A stretch of DNA of 43,542 nucleotides, taken from Phocaeicola plebeius (GTDB lineage: Bacteria > Bacteroidota > Bacteroidia > Bacteroidales > Bacteroidaceae). Both the position numbers and the translations under genes were made by a program. The notes below the pieces were generated by a model. That model saw nothing but the letters and a program-made list of their open reading frames with translations. It was not told where the DNA came from and ran no database searches. Of the stretch, positions 1-7,364 are shown piece by piece. The DNA lies in NCBI GenBank assembly GCA_022767125.1, contig JALEPZ010000072.1:1-43542 (forward strand), given 5' to 3'. Each line of letters starts with the position of its first letter. Within the stretch, counting starts at the first letter, position 1.

Positions 1-224
1 GCACCCCTCACGAAGGCCGCCTTGACGCTGGGTCCCGACAGGCGGCAATCGGTGCCCACGGCCACCACGGGACGGTCGGCGCCCAGGGTGTTCCTGAGCC
101 AAGCGACAAACGATCGGCCAATTGTCTCCACCACCTCGGGAGTAAGGTTAACGAGTTCGTCCTCAACGCCTTCGAGTGCCACGCCCCTGATATCGGAGCC
201 ATTCTGAAGTTTTTTCCAATTCAT
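1..224 (-). CDS. Phosphoglucomutase/phosphomannomutase family protein, N-terminal part only
   Basis: Reading the minus strand from the ATG at 224 gives 74 codons that run off the left edge. The start reads MNWKKLQNGSDIRG, and further on GTDCRLSGPSV. In alpha-D-phosphohexomutases the N-terminus carries a (G/N)xSDIRG segment and a GxDxRxSG segment, which bind the sugar phosphate; both are recognisable here. The catalytic phosphoserine loop would lie beyond the edge, so the exact substrate (glucose, mannose or glucosamine phosphate) cannot be told. The gene diverges from metY and has a TAnnTTTG element 28 bases upstream of its start. Family assignment is fairly secure; specificity is open. Confidence 0.75.
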   Translation of the reverse strand, partial: MNWKKLQNGSDIRGVALEGVEDELVNLTPEVVETIGRSFVAWLRNTLGADRPVVAVGTDCRLSGPSVKAAFVRG

Positions 225-251
225 AGTTTTCGGGGTTAAGATTAACGTCAA

Positions 252-259
252 CAAACATA
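252..259 (-). promoter_or_regulatory. Candidate -7 promoter element of the phosphohexomutase gene
   Basis: TATGTTTG on the minus strand fits the Bacteroidetes -7 consensus TAnnTTTG and lies 28 bases before the start codon. No clear -33 TTTG was found. Confidence 0.5.
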
Positions 260-354
260 TACATTTTTTTCCAAATGCCCAATTAAAACCACAGAAATCG
301 ATCGCCCATGGGCAATTTACTTCGCTTTCATGCGGAAGTTAGCACATTTATTTG

Positions 355-362
355 TACCTTCG
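355..362 (+). promoter_or_regulatory. Candidate -7 promoter element of metY
   Basis: TACCTTCG differs from TAnnTTTG at one position and sits 45 bases before the metY start codon. No SAM-responsive riboswitch was recognised in the leader. Confidence 0.4.
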
Positions 363-407
363 TGTTTAATATCTACACAACACATCTAAATTCAAGATCC
401 AACAACC

Positions 408-1697
408 ATGAAAAAGAACTTACGCACGGCTTCCCTCTGTGTGCACGGAGGCTACGAGGCTAAGAATGGCGAACCCATCGAGCCACCCATCATCCAAAGC
501 ACCACGTTCAAATATGACAACTCTGAGGAGATGGCCATGCTCTTCGACCTCAAGAAGGAAGGCTATTTCTACACGCGCCTGCAAAACCCCACCAACGATG
601 TGGTGGCCAAGAAGATTGCGCAACTCGAAGGGGGCGTGGGGGCCGTGCTGACCAGCAGCGGACAGGCCGCCAACTTCTACGCCGTGTTCAACATCTGCGA
701 GGCAGGCGACCATATCGTGACGAGCAACGAGATCTACGGAGGCACATTCAACCTCTTCGGCGTAACGCTCAAGAAGTTGGGCATAGACTGCACATTCGTC
801 GACCCCAACGACTCGGAGGAGACCATACAGAAGGCGTTCCGACCCAACACCAAGGCGCTCTTCGGAGAGACCATCAGCAACCCCGGATGCGCCGTGCTCG
901 ACATAGAGAAGTTTGCGCGTATAGCGCATAACAACGGCGTGCCGCTCATCGTAGACAACACTTTCGCCACACCCATCAACTGCCGCCCCTTCGAGTGGGG
1001 CGCCGACATCGTGACCCACAGCACCACCAAGTATCTCGACGGTACGGCCAGCCAAGTGGGAGGATGCGTGGTGGACAGCGGACGCTTCGACTGGCTCGCC
1101 CACGCAAAGAAGTTCCCCGGACTGTGCACTCCAGATGAAAGCTATCACGGACTCACCTACGCCAAGAAGTTTGGAGCCATGGGCTACATCACCAAACTCG
1201 TGGCGCAGCTCATGCGCGACCTCGGATCCATTCCCGCGCCCATGAACTCGTTCATACTCAACCTCGGACTGCAATCGCTACACCTACGCATGAGGCAGCA
1301 TTGTGCCAACGCACAACAGGTGGCCGAGGCACTACAGGCCGACGAGCGTGTGGCATGGGTGCACTATAGCGGACTGCCCGGCGACGCCTACCACCAGTTG
1401 GCCGAGAAATACCTGCCCAATGGATCGTGTGGCGTCATTGCCTTCGGACTGAAAGGCGATCGCGACACCGCCATCCGATTCATGGACTCGCTACAGATGA
1501 TCAACATCGTTACCCATGTGGCCGACGCACGCACCTGTGTGCTCCACCCCGCAAGCCACACCCACCGACAACTCACCGACGAACAACTGCGACAGGCTGG
1601 CGTGGCACCCGATCTCATACGCCTCTCAGTGGGCATTGAGGACGTAGACGACATTCTCGACGACATTCGTCAGGCGCTCAACAAGGCCGTAGGTTAA
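408..1697 (+). CDS. metY: O-acetylhomoserine aminocarboxypropyltransferase (sulfhydrylase)
   Basis: A PLP enzyme of the Cys/Met metabolism family that makes homocysteine from O-acetylhomoserine and sulfide in the cytoplasm. The 429 residues match the usual MetY length, longer than the roughly 380-400 of MetB/MetC. Visible landmarks are YTRLQNPT (substrate and PLP phosphate region), SSGQAA, ETISNPG, VDNTFATP and HSTTKYLDG, in which Lys208 should be the Schiff-base lysine. The C-terminus has the expected LIRLSVGIEDVDDI. The start follows an A-rich leader. It is monocistronic, ending at a hairpin. It prefers CTC for leucine, whereas genes from 4 kb onward prefer CTG, so origin by transfer or an assembly join is possible. 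Function is confident; the choice between homocysteine and cysteine synthase roles is less so. Confidence 0.92.
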   Translation: MKKNLRTASLCVHGGYEAKNGEPIEPPIIQSTTFKYDNSEEMAMLFDLKKEGYFYTRLQNPTNDVVAKKIAQLEGGVGAVLTSSGQAANFYAVFNICEAGDHIVTSNEIYGGTFNLFGVTLKKLGIDCTFVDPNDSEETIQKAFRPNTKALFGETISNPGCAVLDIEKFARIAHNNGVPLIVDNTFATPINCRPFEWGADIVTHSTTKYLDGTASQVGGCVVDSGRFDWLAHAKKFPGLCTPDESYHGLTYAKKFGAMGYITKLVAQLMRDLGSIPAPMNSFILNLGLQSLHLRMRQHCANAQQVAEALQADERVAWVHYSGLPGDAYHQLAEKYLPNGSCGVIAFGLKGDRDTAIRFMDSLQMINIVTHVADARTCVLHPASHTHRQLTDEQLRQAGVAPDLIRLSVGIEDVDDILDDIRQALNKAVG

Positions 1698-1747
1698 CGC
1701 CTCCGCGAAGCCAAAATCGTTCCACACAAGCACCTCTTGAGCCATTC

Positions 1748-1771
1748 CGCCCAAGGGGCGCTTTTTGTTTT
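1748..1771 (+). terminator. Rho-independent terminator after metY
   Basis: CGCCC-AAG-GGGCG forms a five-pair GC stem, followed directly by CTTTTTGTTTT. It starts about 50 bases after the metY stop. Confidence 0.65.
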
Positions 1772-1854
1772 ACCCCACGCTCGCCCGCTCCGAAGCGAGG
1801 CCGGGGGCAACTGCGCTCCCCCGTTTGCCGCAAGCCCACGTTTCCACCCCATTT

Positions 1855-1894
1855 CATCAGGCGCAACCGCAATCCCCATCAGGCGCAACCGCAA
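1855..1894. repeat. Two exact 18-base direct repeats
   Basis: CATCAGGCGCAACCGCAA occurs at 1855-1872 and again at 1877-1894, a 22-base period. Two units are too few for a CRISPR array. No coding function seen. Confidence 0.8.
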
Positions 1895-1916
1895 AAGGAT
1901 GTGTCTCGTCGAATAC

Positions 1917-1999
1917 GGAACGACCTTAATCTAAAACTGAAATCTTAAAAACACACGGGCAACCTACTGCCGGAACATGGGAACGACCTTAAACTAAAA
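1917..1999. repeat. Two 20-base direct repeats, 63-base period
   Basis: GGAACGACCTTAATCTAAAA (1917-1936) recurs as GGAACGACCTTAAACTAAAA (1980-1999), one mismatch. It lies in the gene-free stretch after metY. Confidence 0.75.
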
Positions 2000-2080
2000 T
2001 AGTCCTCCAAAAGGAGCGAGCTTCTCAGATTTAATTTGTATTTTTGCCATATCAATCGTCAGATCCTCTTGTTTATTTTT

Positions 2081-2177
2081 GCAACACTAAGATAAGAGAA
2101 TTCTTTGACAAGGCAAAATCCTGGGCGACTTTTTGTTGCTCAGGTACTTAAAAGGTTGTAATTTACAATAGTGTTGC
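2081..2177. repeat. 97-base element with 9-base terminal inverted repeats and inner hairpins
   Basis: GCAACACTA at 2081-2089 is matched by TAGTGTTGC at 2169-2177. Inside are a ten-pair stem (CCTGGGCGAC at 2120-2129 with GTTGCTCAGG at 2135-2144, two GU pairs, loop of five T) and the short palindrome TTGTAA-T-TTACAA at 2156-2168. A TAnnTTTG motif overlaps its left edge. It could be a small structured RNA or a miniature mobile element. Confidence 0.5.
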
Positions 2178-2189
2178 GGAATTAAGGCT

Positions 2190-2216
2190 AATTTATACGC
2201 ACTATAAATAGCGTAC
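2190..2216. repeat. Dispersed 27-base hairpin element, copy A
   Basis: Reads aatttatacgcactataaat then agcgtac. It matches the sequence at 23963-23990 closely, with a handful of differences. The core folds as TACGC/GCGTA. Only two copies are seen in this window. Confidence 0.5.
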
Positions 2217-2272
2217 TCCCTTCTTTTTGCCTGTTCCGGCCCTTCCTTTTCCTGAAAAACGACCTACCCAAT

Positions 2273-2300
2273 AGATGTTTCGCTCCACTCAATATGACAA
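2273..2300 (+). repeat. REP-like dispersed repeat, copy 1
   Basis: Reads agatgtttcgctccactc then aatatgacaa, related to the copies near 10.35, 30.38 and 30.57 kb (consensus CAGATGYTTCRCTGCGYTCA followed by RCATGACA). It lies just after the stop of the ABC exporter gene. Confidence 0.6.
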
Positions 2301-2331
2301 GCGGAGCGTAGGACAGACACAACTGTCCGCC

Positions 2332-4164
2332 CTACAGCGCCTGCATATCGTTCAGCCGCTTGTAGTACCCGTCGCGCTGCAGCAGCTCCTCGTGCTTGCC
2401 GCTCTCCACGATGCGGCCCTCGTGGAGGACGTAGATGCAGTCGGCATGCTTGATGGTGGACAGGCGGTGGGCAATGGCGATGGTAGTGCGCGTCTTCATG
2501 AGCCGCTCCAGGGCCTCCTGCACCAAGCGTTCGCTCTCCGTATCGAGGGCAGAAGTCGCCTCGTCCAGAATCAGGATGGCCGGGTTCTTCAGGATGGCAC
2601 GGGCAATGGAGATGCGCTGGCGCTGTCCGCCCGAGAGACGGCAGCCCCGGTCGCCGATGTTCGTGTCGTAGCCCTTTTCGCTCTCCATGATGAAGTCGTG
2701 CGCATTGGCCACCTTCGCGGCCGCCACCACCTGCTCCATCGTGGCATTCTCCACCCCGAAAGTGATGTTGTTGAAAAACGTGTCGTTGAAGAGGATGGCC
2801 TCCTGGTTCACGTTGCCGATCAGGCTGCGCAGGTCGTGAATCTTGAAGTCCTTCACATTGGTCCCGTCGAGCAACAGCTCGCCGCCGCATACGTCGTGGA
2901 AGCGGGGCACCAGGTCGACCAGCGTGGACTTGCCCGACCCCGACTGGCCCACCAGAGCAATGGTCTCGCCCTTGCGGATTTTCAGGTTGACCTCGTGGAT
3001 GACTTCGTGCGTGCCGTAACTGAACGATACATGCCGGAACTCCAGTCCCTCCTTCATCTCCGACACTGGCCGGGCCTCCGGCCGTTCGACAATAGGATTC
3101 CGTGCCTTCAGAATCTTGTCCACCCGCTCCATCGAGGCCAGGCCCTTGGGGATGTTGTAGCTGGCCTTCGAGAAATCCTTCAGCGGATTGATGATGCTGT
3201 AGAGGATGACCATATAGAAAATGAACGTGGACGCATCGATGGGCGAGTTGTCACTCAGAATCAGGGTGCCGCCGAACCACAGGACCAGCACGATGAGCAA
3301 GGTGCCGAGGAACTCGCTCATGGGGTGCGCCAAGGCCTGGCGCATCGCCACGCGGTTGGTCGCGTCGCGGAACTCGTTGCTGCACTTCACGAAGCGGCGG
3401 ATCATCTTCTCCTCGGCAATGAATGCCTTGATGATACGCATCCCGCCCAGGGTCTCCTCCAGCTGCGACATCGTCTCGCTCCATTTGCCCTGCGCCTCCA
3501 GCGACTGGCGCTTCAGCTTGCGGCCCACGCGCCCCATGACCCATCCCATGCCGGGCAGGACGATGAGGGTGAAGAGGGTCAGCTGCCAGCTGGTGATGAT
3601 CAGCGTGGAGAAATAGGAAACGATGAGGATGGGGTTCTTCAGCAGCATGTCCAGCGAACTGGTGACGGAGTTCTCAATCTCGCTCACGTCGCCGCTCATG
3701 CGGGCAATGATGTCGCCCTTCCGCTCCTCGGAGAGGAAGCTCAGCGGCAAGGCCATCACCTTGGTATAGACCTGCACACGGATGTCGCGCACCACGCCGG
3801 TGCGCAAGGGCACCATGATGGCCGACGAACCGAAGTAGCAGGCGGTCTTCAGCAGGGTCATGCCGGCCAGGAAGAGTCCTAACCACAGCAGGGTGGTGGC
3901 GGGCCCGAAGCGCTCGATGAGCTGCGACACGTAGTAGTAGGCATTGTTGACCAGCACCTCCTTCGTATCGCCGCTGCCCCATTCCATGAACTGATAGACC
4001 TGGTTGGCACTGCCCGTCTTGAACAGGATGTTCAGGATGGGAATCAGGAGGGAGAAGGAAAACACGTTGAAGACAGCCGAAAGGATGTTGAGCAACACCG
4101 CTCCGACAAGGTAACGCTGGTAGGGCGACACGAACCGCCGCATCATGTGGAAAAACTCTTTCAT
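2332..4164 (-). CDS. MsbA-like ABC exporter (fused membrane and ATPase domains)
   Basis: A half-transporter of the lipid/multidrug exporter type: residues about 1-330 form the six-helix membrane domain and about 360-610 the nucleotide-binding domain. Walker A is GQSGSGKST with Lys412, the signature is LSGGQRQRISIARA, and Walker B is ILILDEATSALD with Asp534 and Glu535; a switch histidine is in AIAHRLS. At 610 residues it is a typical homodimeric exporter. It diverges from an LpxL-like acyltransferase and glycolipid genes, which supports a role in flipping lipid A or a related glycolipid across the inner membrane, though sequence alone does not exclude another substrate. A TAnnTTTG element lies 23 bases upstream. 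Confidence 0.88.
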   Translation of the reverse strand: MKEFFHMMRRFVSPYQRYLVGAVLLNILSAVFNVFSFSLLIPILNILFKTGSANQVYQFMEWGSGDTKEVLVNNAYYYVSQLIERFGPATTLLWLGLFLAGMTLLKTACYFGSSAIMVPLRTGVVRDIRVQVYTKVMALPLSFLSEERKGDIIARMSGDVSEIENSVTSSLDMLLKNPILIVSYFSTLIITSWQLTLFTLIVLPGMGWVMGRVGRKLKRQSLEAQGKWSETMSQLEETLGGMRIIKAFIAEEKMIRRFVKCSNEFRDATNRVAMRQALAHPMSEFLGTLLIVLVLWFGGTLILSDNSPIDASTFIFYMVILYSIINPLKDFSKASYNIPKGLASMERVDKILKARNPIVERPEARPVSEMKEGLEFRHVSFSYGTHEVIHEVNLKIRKGETIALVGQSGSGKSTLVDLVPRFHDVCGGELLLDGTNVKDFKIHDLRSLIGNVNQEAILFNDTFFNNITFGVENATMEQVVAAAKVANAHDFIMESEKGYDTNIGDRGCRLSGGQRQRISIARAILKNPAILILDEATSALDTESERLVQEALERLMKTRTTIAIAHRLSTIKHADCIYVLHEGRIVESGKHEELLQRDGYYKRLNDMQAL

Positions 4165-4186
4165 CGGGATTATACGTTTTAGTGTG

Positions 4187-4194
4187 CAAAGATA
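4187..4194 (-). promoter_or_regulatory. Candidate -7 promoter element of the ABC exporter
   Basis: TATCTTTG on the minus strand, 22 bases before the start codon; fits TAnnTTTG. Confidence 0.55.
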
Positions 4195-4247
4195 ACGCTT
4201 CTTCTCGTTTTCTTGGACATAAAGGCCGTATTTTCACAGATATTTCC

Positions 4248-4255
4248 TACATTTG
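4248..4255 (+). promoter_or_regulatory. Candidate -7 promoter element of the acyltransferase operon
   Basis: TACATTTG fits TAnnTTTG and lies 22 bases before the ATG at 4278. It would drive the four-gene run ending at 8309. Confidence 0.55.
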
Positions 4256-4277
4256 CAGGTTGACAGACAAATAACGA

Positions 4278-5204
4278 ATGCGTATGAAACTGATTTACTA
4301 TAGCGTCTTCTTCCTTTGGTACCTGCTTTCGCTGCTGCCGCTGCGGATGCTGTATGCCGTGTCCGACCTGCTGTACTATCCTCTCTATTATATAATAAGG
4401 TATAGGCGGCGCATCGTGCGGAGGAACCTGGAGACCTCGTTTCCCGAGCGGACGGCGGAGGAAATCCGGCAGACCGAGCGGGAATTCTACCATTTCTTCG
4501 GCGACTATGTGATGGAGACGCTCAAGCTGTTCTCCATGTCGAGGCGGCAGATGCACCGGCGAATGACCTTCGAAGGAGTGGCAACGCTGAGCGACGACCT
4601 GAAGAAGGCTGGGAAAAAGACATGTTTCGTCTACCTGGGGCACTACTGCAACTGGGAGTATGTGGCCTCGTTAGCCGACTGGGTACCCGACATCCGCTGC
4701 GCACAAATCTACCATCCCCTCTATAACCCGGCGTTCGACCGCCTCTTCCTGCGGCTGCGCAGCCAGTTCGGCGGCGAATGCATTCCCATGAAGGAAACGC
4801 TGCGCCGCCTGCTGGCCCTGAGCCGGGAGGAAGGAATCACGATGGTGGGCTTCATTGCCGACCAGGCACCGAAATGGGAAGCGATGGACCACTGGACCAC
4901 TTTCCTGCACCACGACACCTCGTTCTTCATGGGACTGGAGCGGATTGCCCGCAAGCTGGACGCAGCGGTCTATTACCTCGACATCCGGCGGACCCGGCGC
5001 GGCTACTACCATGCCGAGCTGAAACCGGTGACCCTGTCACCGCGCGACTGGCCGGAAGGGGCACTGACCGATGAATATGCCCGGTTGCTGGAAGCCCGCA
5101 TCCGGCAGGAACCGGCCTACTGGCTGTGGAGCCACAACCGCTGGAAACGCACGAAAGAGGAATGGGAACAACGAAGAAAACTCTCTAAAGAAACTGCTGT
5201 ATGA
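4278..5204 (+). CDS. LpxL/HtrB-like lipid A late acyltransferase
   Basis: A membrane-associated acyltransferase of the lysophospholipid/lipid A family, expected to add a secondary acyl chain to a lipid A precursor at the inner membrane. The N-terminus has a hydrophobic segment (about residues 5-40). The catalytic motif is GHYCNWE, with His122 and Glu127 in the HX4E arrangement. Further family landmarks are FIADQAP and, near the C-terminus, EPAYWLWSHNRWK. Length, 308 residues, is normal. The alternative ATG two codons in cannot be excluded. It is the first gene of an operon: its stop overlaps the next start by four bases (ATGA). The divergent MsbA-like exporter strengthens a lipid A assignment. 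Confidence 0.88.
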   Translation: MRMKLIYYSVFFLWYLLSLLPLRMLYAVSDLLYYPLYYIIRYRRRIVRRNLETSFPERTAEEIRQTEREFYHFFGDYVMETLKLFSMSRRQMHRRMTFEGVATLSDDLKKAGKKTCFVYLGHYCNWEYVASLADWVPDIRCAQIYHPLYNPAFDRLFLRLRSQFGGECIPMKETLRRLLALSREEGITMVGFIADQAPKWEAMDHWTTFLHHDTSFFMGLERIARKLDAAVYYLDIRRTRRGYYHAELKPVTLSPRDWPEGALTDEYARLLEARIRQEPAYWLWSHNRWKRTKEEWEQRRKLSKETAV

Positions 5205-6940
5205 GCCGAAAAGACACATTTATCTGGATACTGGCTGCGGCCTGTCTGCTCTCGCTCTTCCTGTTTATGGGCGAGACCCACTTCAATACCCGGGGAGAAC
5301 CGCGCGAAGCGGTCGTGGCCCTGTCGATGCTGAAAGACGGCAACTGGATTCTGCCGGTAAACAACGGCATCGACCTGGCCTACAAGCCCCCCTTGTTCCA
5401 CTGGCTGATTGCCGCCATCTCTACCCTGACGGGGGAGGTGACGGAATATACCTCCCGCATGCCGTCGGCCCTGGCATTGACCTTCCTGATTCTGGCCGGC
5501 TTCAGTTTCTATGCCCGCCGGCGGGACAGCGAGACGGCCTTCCTGATGGGACTGCTCACGCTGACCAACTTCGAGGTGCACCGGGCCGGGGTGAACTGCC
5601 GGGTGGACATGCTGCTGGCGGCCCTGATGGTACTGGCCCTCTATGCCCTCTACCGCTGGGGAGAGCGCGGACTGAAAGGCATCCCATGGGGAGCCGTCCT
5701 GTGTCTGAGCGGTGCCTTCCTGACCAAAGGACCGGTGGGAGCCGTCCTGCCCTGTATCGCCATCGCCGTCTTCCTGCTGCTGCGGGGCCATCGGTTCTGG
5801 CCGCTGTTCTTCCGTCTGTTCGGCATCGGCCTCCTGTCGTGCCTGCTGCCCCTGGCCTGGTATGTGGCCGCCTGGCAGCAAGGGGGCGACCGCTTCCTGC
5901 AGTTAGTGCTGGAAGAGAACGTCTTGCGCTTCCTCGGCAAGATGTCATACGAATCGCACATCAATCCCTGGCATTACAATGTCCTGACGCTCATCACCGG
6001 CTTTCTTCCCTATACGCTGCTGGTGGTGCTGTCGTTGTCCGTACTGCCCTACCGCCGTTTTTCCGTACGGCCCCGGCAGTGGTGGAACCGTCTGCGCGAC
6101 CACCTGCGGCAGATGGACGATACCCGGCTGTTCACGTGGGTCAGCTTGATTGTCATCTTTGTCTTCTACTGCATCCCCAAGAGCAAGCGCAGCGTGTACC
6201 TGCTGCCGGTCTATCCGTTCCTGGCCTATTTCCTGGCTGAATACATCCTCTGGCTGGTCCGCCGTCACCGGCGCACCGTCACCCTGTTCGGTGACATCCT
6301 GTGCGGCCTGTCGGTCCTGCTCTTTGCCGCCTTCGTCGCTGTGAGGTCCGGACTCGTCCCCGACTCCCTGTTCGGGAGCGGGAAGTCGGTCGCGCAGAAC
6401 GTGGCCTTCCTCCACGCCCTGGAAGAAGCCCCCACCGGCATCGTGCAGCTGGCCGTGGTGGTGCTGCCCTTCGTGGCCATCCGTTTCTACCTGCGCTACC
6501 GAAGCCAGGAACCGGCCCGGCTGCTGCCCTATACCCTGACAGGCATGGTCTTTGCCCTTTTCCTGGCCCTCGATGGCTTCTACCAGCCCACGGTGCTGAA
6601 CGTGAAATCAGACTATGGAGTAGCCCGGCAGATAGCCCGTATCGTGCCGCAAGGAAGGGTCTATTCGTACCGCACCGATGTCTATGAGGCCAACCGGATG
6701 CACCCCTTCACCGTCAACTTCTACCTGGGCGACCGGGTGGTGCCCTTCGATGTGTTCCTGCCTGCGGCAGGCTATCTCCTGGCGGGCAACGACGACATCG
6801 ACACGTTCCGGCAGGTCTACCCGTCCTACCGGGTGGACGAGGTGGTGGACTTCCGCCACAAGAGCGGGGATGACCATAAGTGGCTGCACCTCTACCGTTT
6901 CCACGAAGTGAAACCCGCAGAAAAGGAGTCACGACAATGA
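5201..6940 (+). CDS. GT39 family membrane glycosyltransferase (ArnT-like)
   Basis: A multi-spanning glycosyltransferase of the PMT/ArnT superfamily, which moves a sugar from an undecaprenyl-phosphate carrier onto lipid A, a protein or another acceptor in the periplasm. The first periplasmic loop carries RGEPREA with Glu33 and Glu36, matching the acidic motif (DExRYAE in ArnT). About twelve hydrophobic segments follow over residues 8-470, including FCIPKSKRSVYLLP, then a soluble tail. It overlaps the acyltransferase gene by ATGA and the gtrA start by ATGA, so the genes are translationally coupled. The neighbours (GtrA, GtrB-like GT2) could supply the carrier-linked sugar. Neither the sugar nor the acceptor can be told from sequence. 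Confidence 0.85.
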   Translation: MSRKDTFIWILAAACLLSLFLFMGETHFNTRGEPREAVVALSMLKDGNWILPVNNGIDLAYKPPLFHWLIAAISTLTGEVTEYTSRMPSALALTFLILAGFSFYARRRDSETAFLMGLLTLTNFEVHRAGVNCRVDMLLAALMVLALYALYRWGERGLKGIPWGAVLCLSGAFLTKGPVGAVLPCIAIAVFLLLRGHRFWPLFFRLFGIGLLSCLLPLAWYVAAWQQGGDRFLQLVLEENVLRFLGKMSYESHINPWHYNVLTLITGFLPYTLLVVLSLSVLPYRRFSVRPRQWWNRLRDHLRQMDDTRLFTWVSLIVIFVFYCIPKSKRSVYLLPVYPFLAYFLAEYILWLVRRHRRTVTLFGDILCGLSVLLFAAFVAVRSGLVPDSLFGSGKSVAQNVAFLHALEEAPTGIVQLAVVVLPFVAIRFYLRYRSQEPARLLPYTLTGMVFALFLALDGFYQPTVLNVKSDYGVARQIARIVPQGRVYSYRTDVYEANRMHPFTVNFYLGDRVVPFDVFLPAAGYLLAGNDDIDTFRQVYPSYRVDEVVDFRHKSGDDHKWLHLYRFHEVKPAEKESRQ

Positions 6941-7332
6941 ACCGGAAGACCATCGGCGAGGCCGTACGCTTCTGCCTGGTAGGTGCCTTTGCCACGGGCC
7001 TGCACTACGGGCTGTATTACCTGTTCCAGGCGGTGATGAATGTGAACCTTGCCTACACACTGGGGTATGTGCTCTCGTTCATCGCCAACTTTTACCTGAC
7101 GGCCTGCTTCACCTTCGGCACATCGCCTTCGTGGACACGGCTGGCGGGCATGGGAGCGGCTCACCTCACCAACTACCTGTTGCACATGGCGCTGCTCAAC
7201 CTGTTCCTGTGGATGGGAGTACCTGCCCCACTGGCTCCCTTCCCGGTGTTCGCCATTGCCATCCCGGTGAACTTCCTGCTGGTAAGAGGGGTGTTTAGGA
7301 TGAAGAATAAAAAAATGAAGCGTGAAGAGTGA
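6937..7332 (+). CDS. GtrA family small membrane protein
   Basis: GtrA proteins are small four-helix membrane proteins thought to flip undecaprenyl-phosphate-linked sugars. The 131-residue product starts MNRKTIGEAVRFCLVG and shows four hydrophobic segments, with FIANFYLTACFTF typical of the family. I chose the ATG at 6937 over a longer frame opening at 6880, because an AAAAGGAG ribosome site lies seven bases upstream, the start overlaps the previous stop as ATGA, and the extra N-terminal residues do not look like GtrA. The tail is lysine-rich. It sits between the GT39 enzyme and a GtrB-like GT2, the classical GtrA/GtrB pairing. Confidence 0.88.
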   Translation: MNRKTIGEAVRFCLVGAFATGLHYGLYYLFQAVMNVNLAYTLGYVLSFIANFYLTACFTFGTSPSWTRLAGMGAAHLTNYLLHMALLNLFLWMGVPAPLAPFPVFAIAIPVNFLLVRGVFRMKNKKMKREE

Positions 7333-7364
7333 ACAATGAGGAATAACTTTAAATAGTACGTAAG

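Larger units (their letters stand above)
1772..2331. other. Gene-free stretch between metY and the ABC exporter
   Basis: No credible protein gene. It holds the two direct-repeat pairs, two TAnnTTTG matches (TATTTTTG at 2039-2046 and 2074-2081, plus strand), a nested inverted-repeat element, one copy of a 27-base element that recurs near 23.97 kb, and one REP-like repeat. The density of repeats suggests a decayed mobile or junction region. Confidence 0.6.

Noticed and set aside
225..407. SAM riboswitch upstream of metY
   Set aside because: No recognisable SAM aptamer pattern; only promoter-like elements were found.
1855..1999. CRISPR array
   Set aside because: Only two units of each repeat, with spacers of 4 and 43 bases and no cas genes.
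2275..3882. 535-codon frame antisense to the ABC exporter
   Set aside because: Lies across a clear ABC transporter gene and shows no family motifs.
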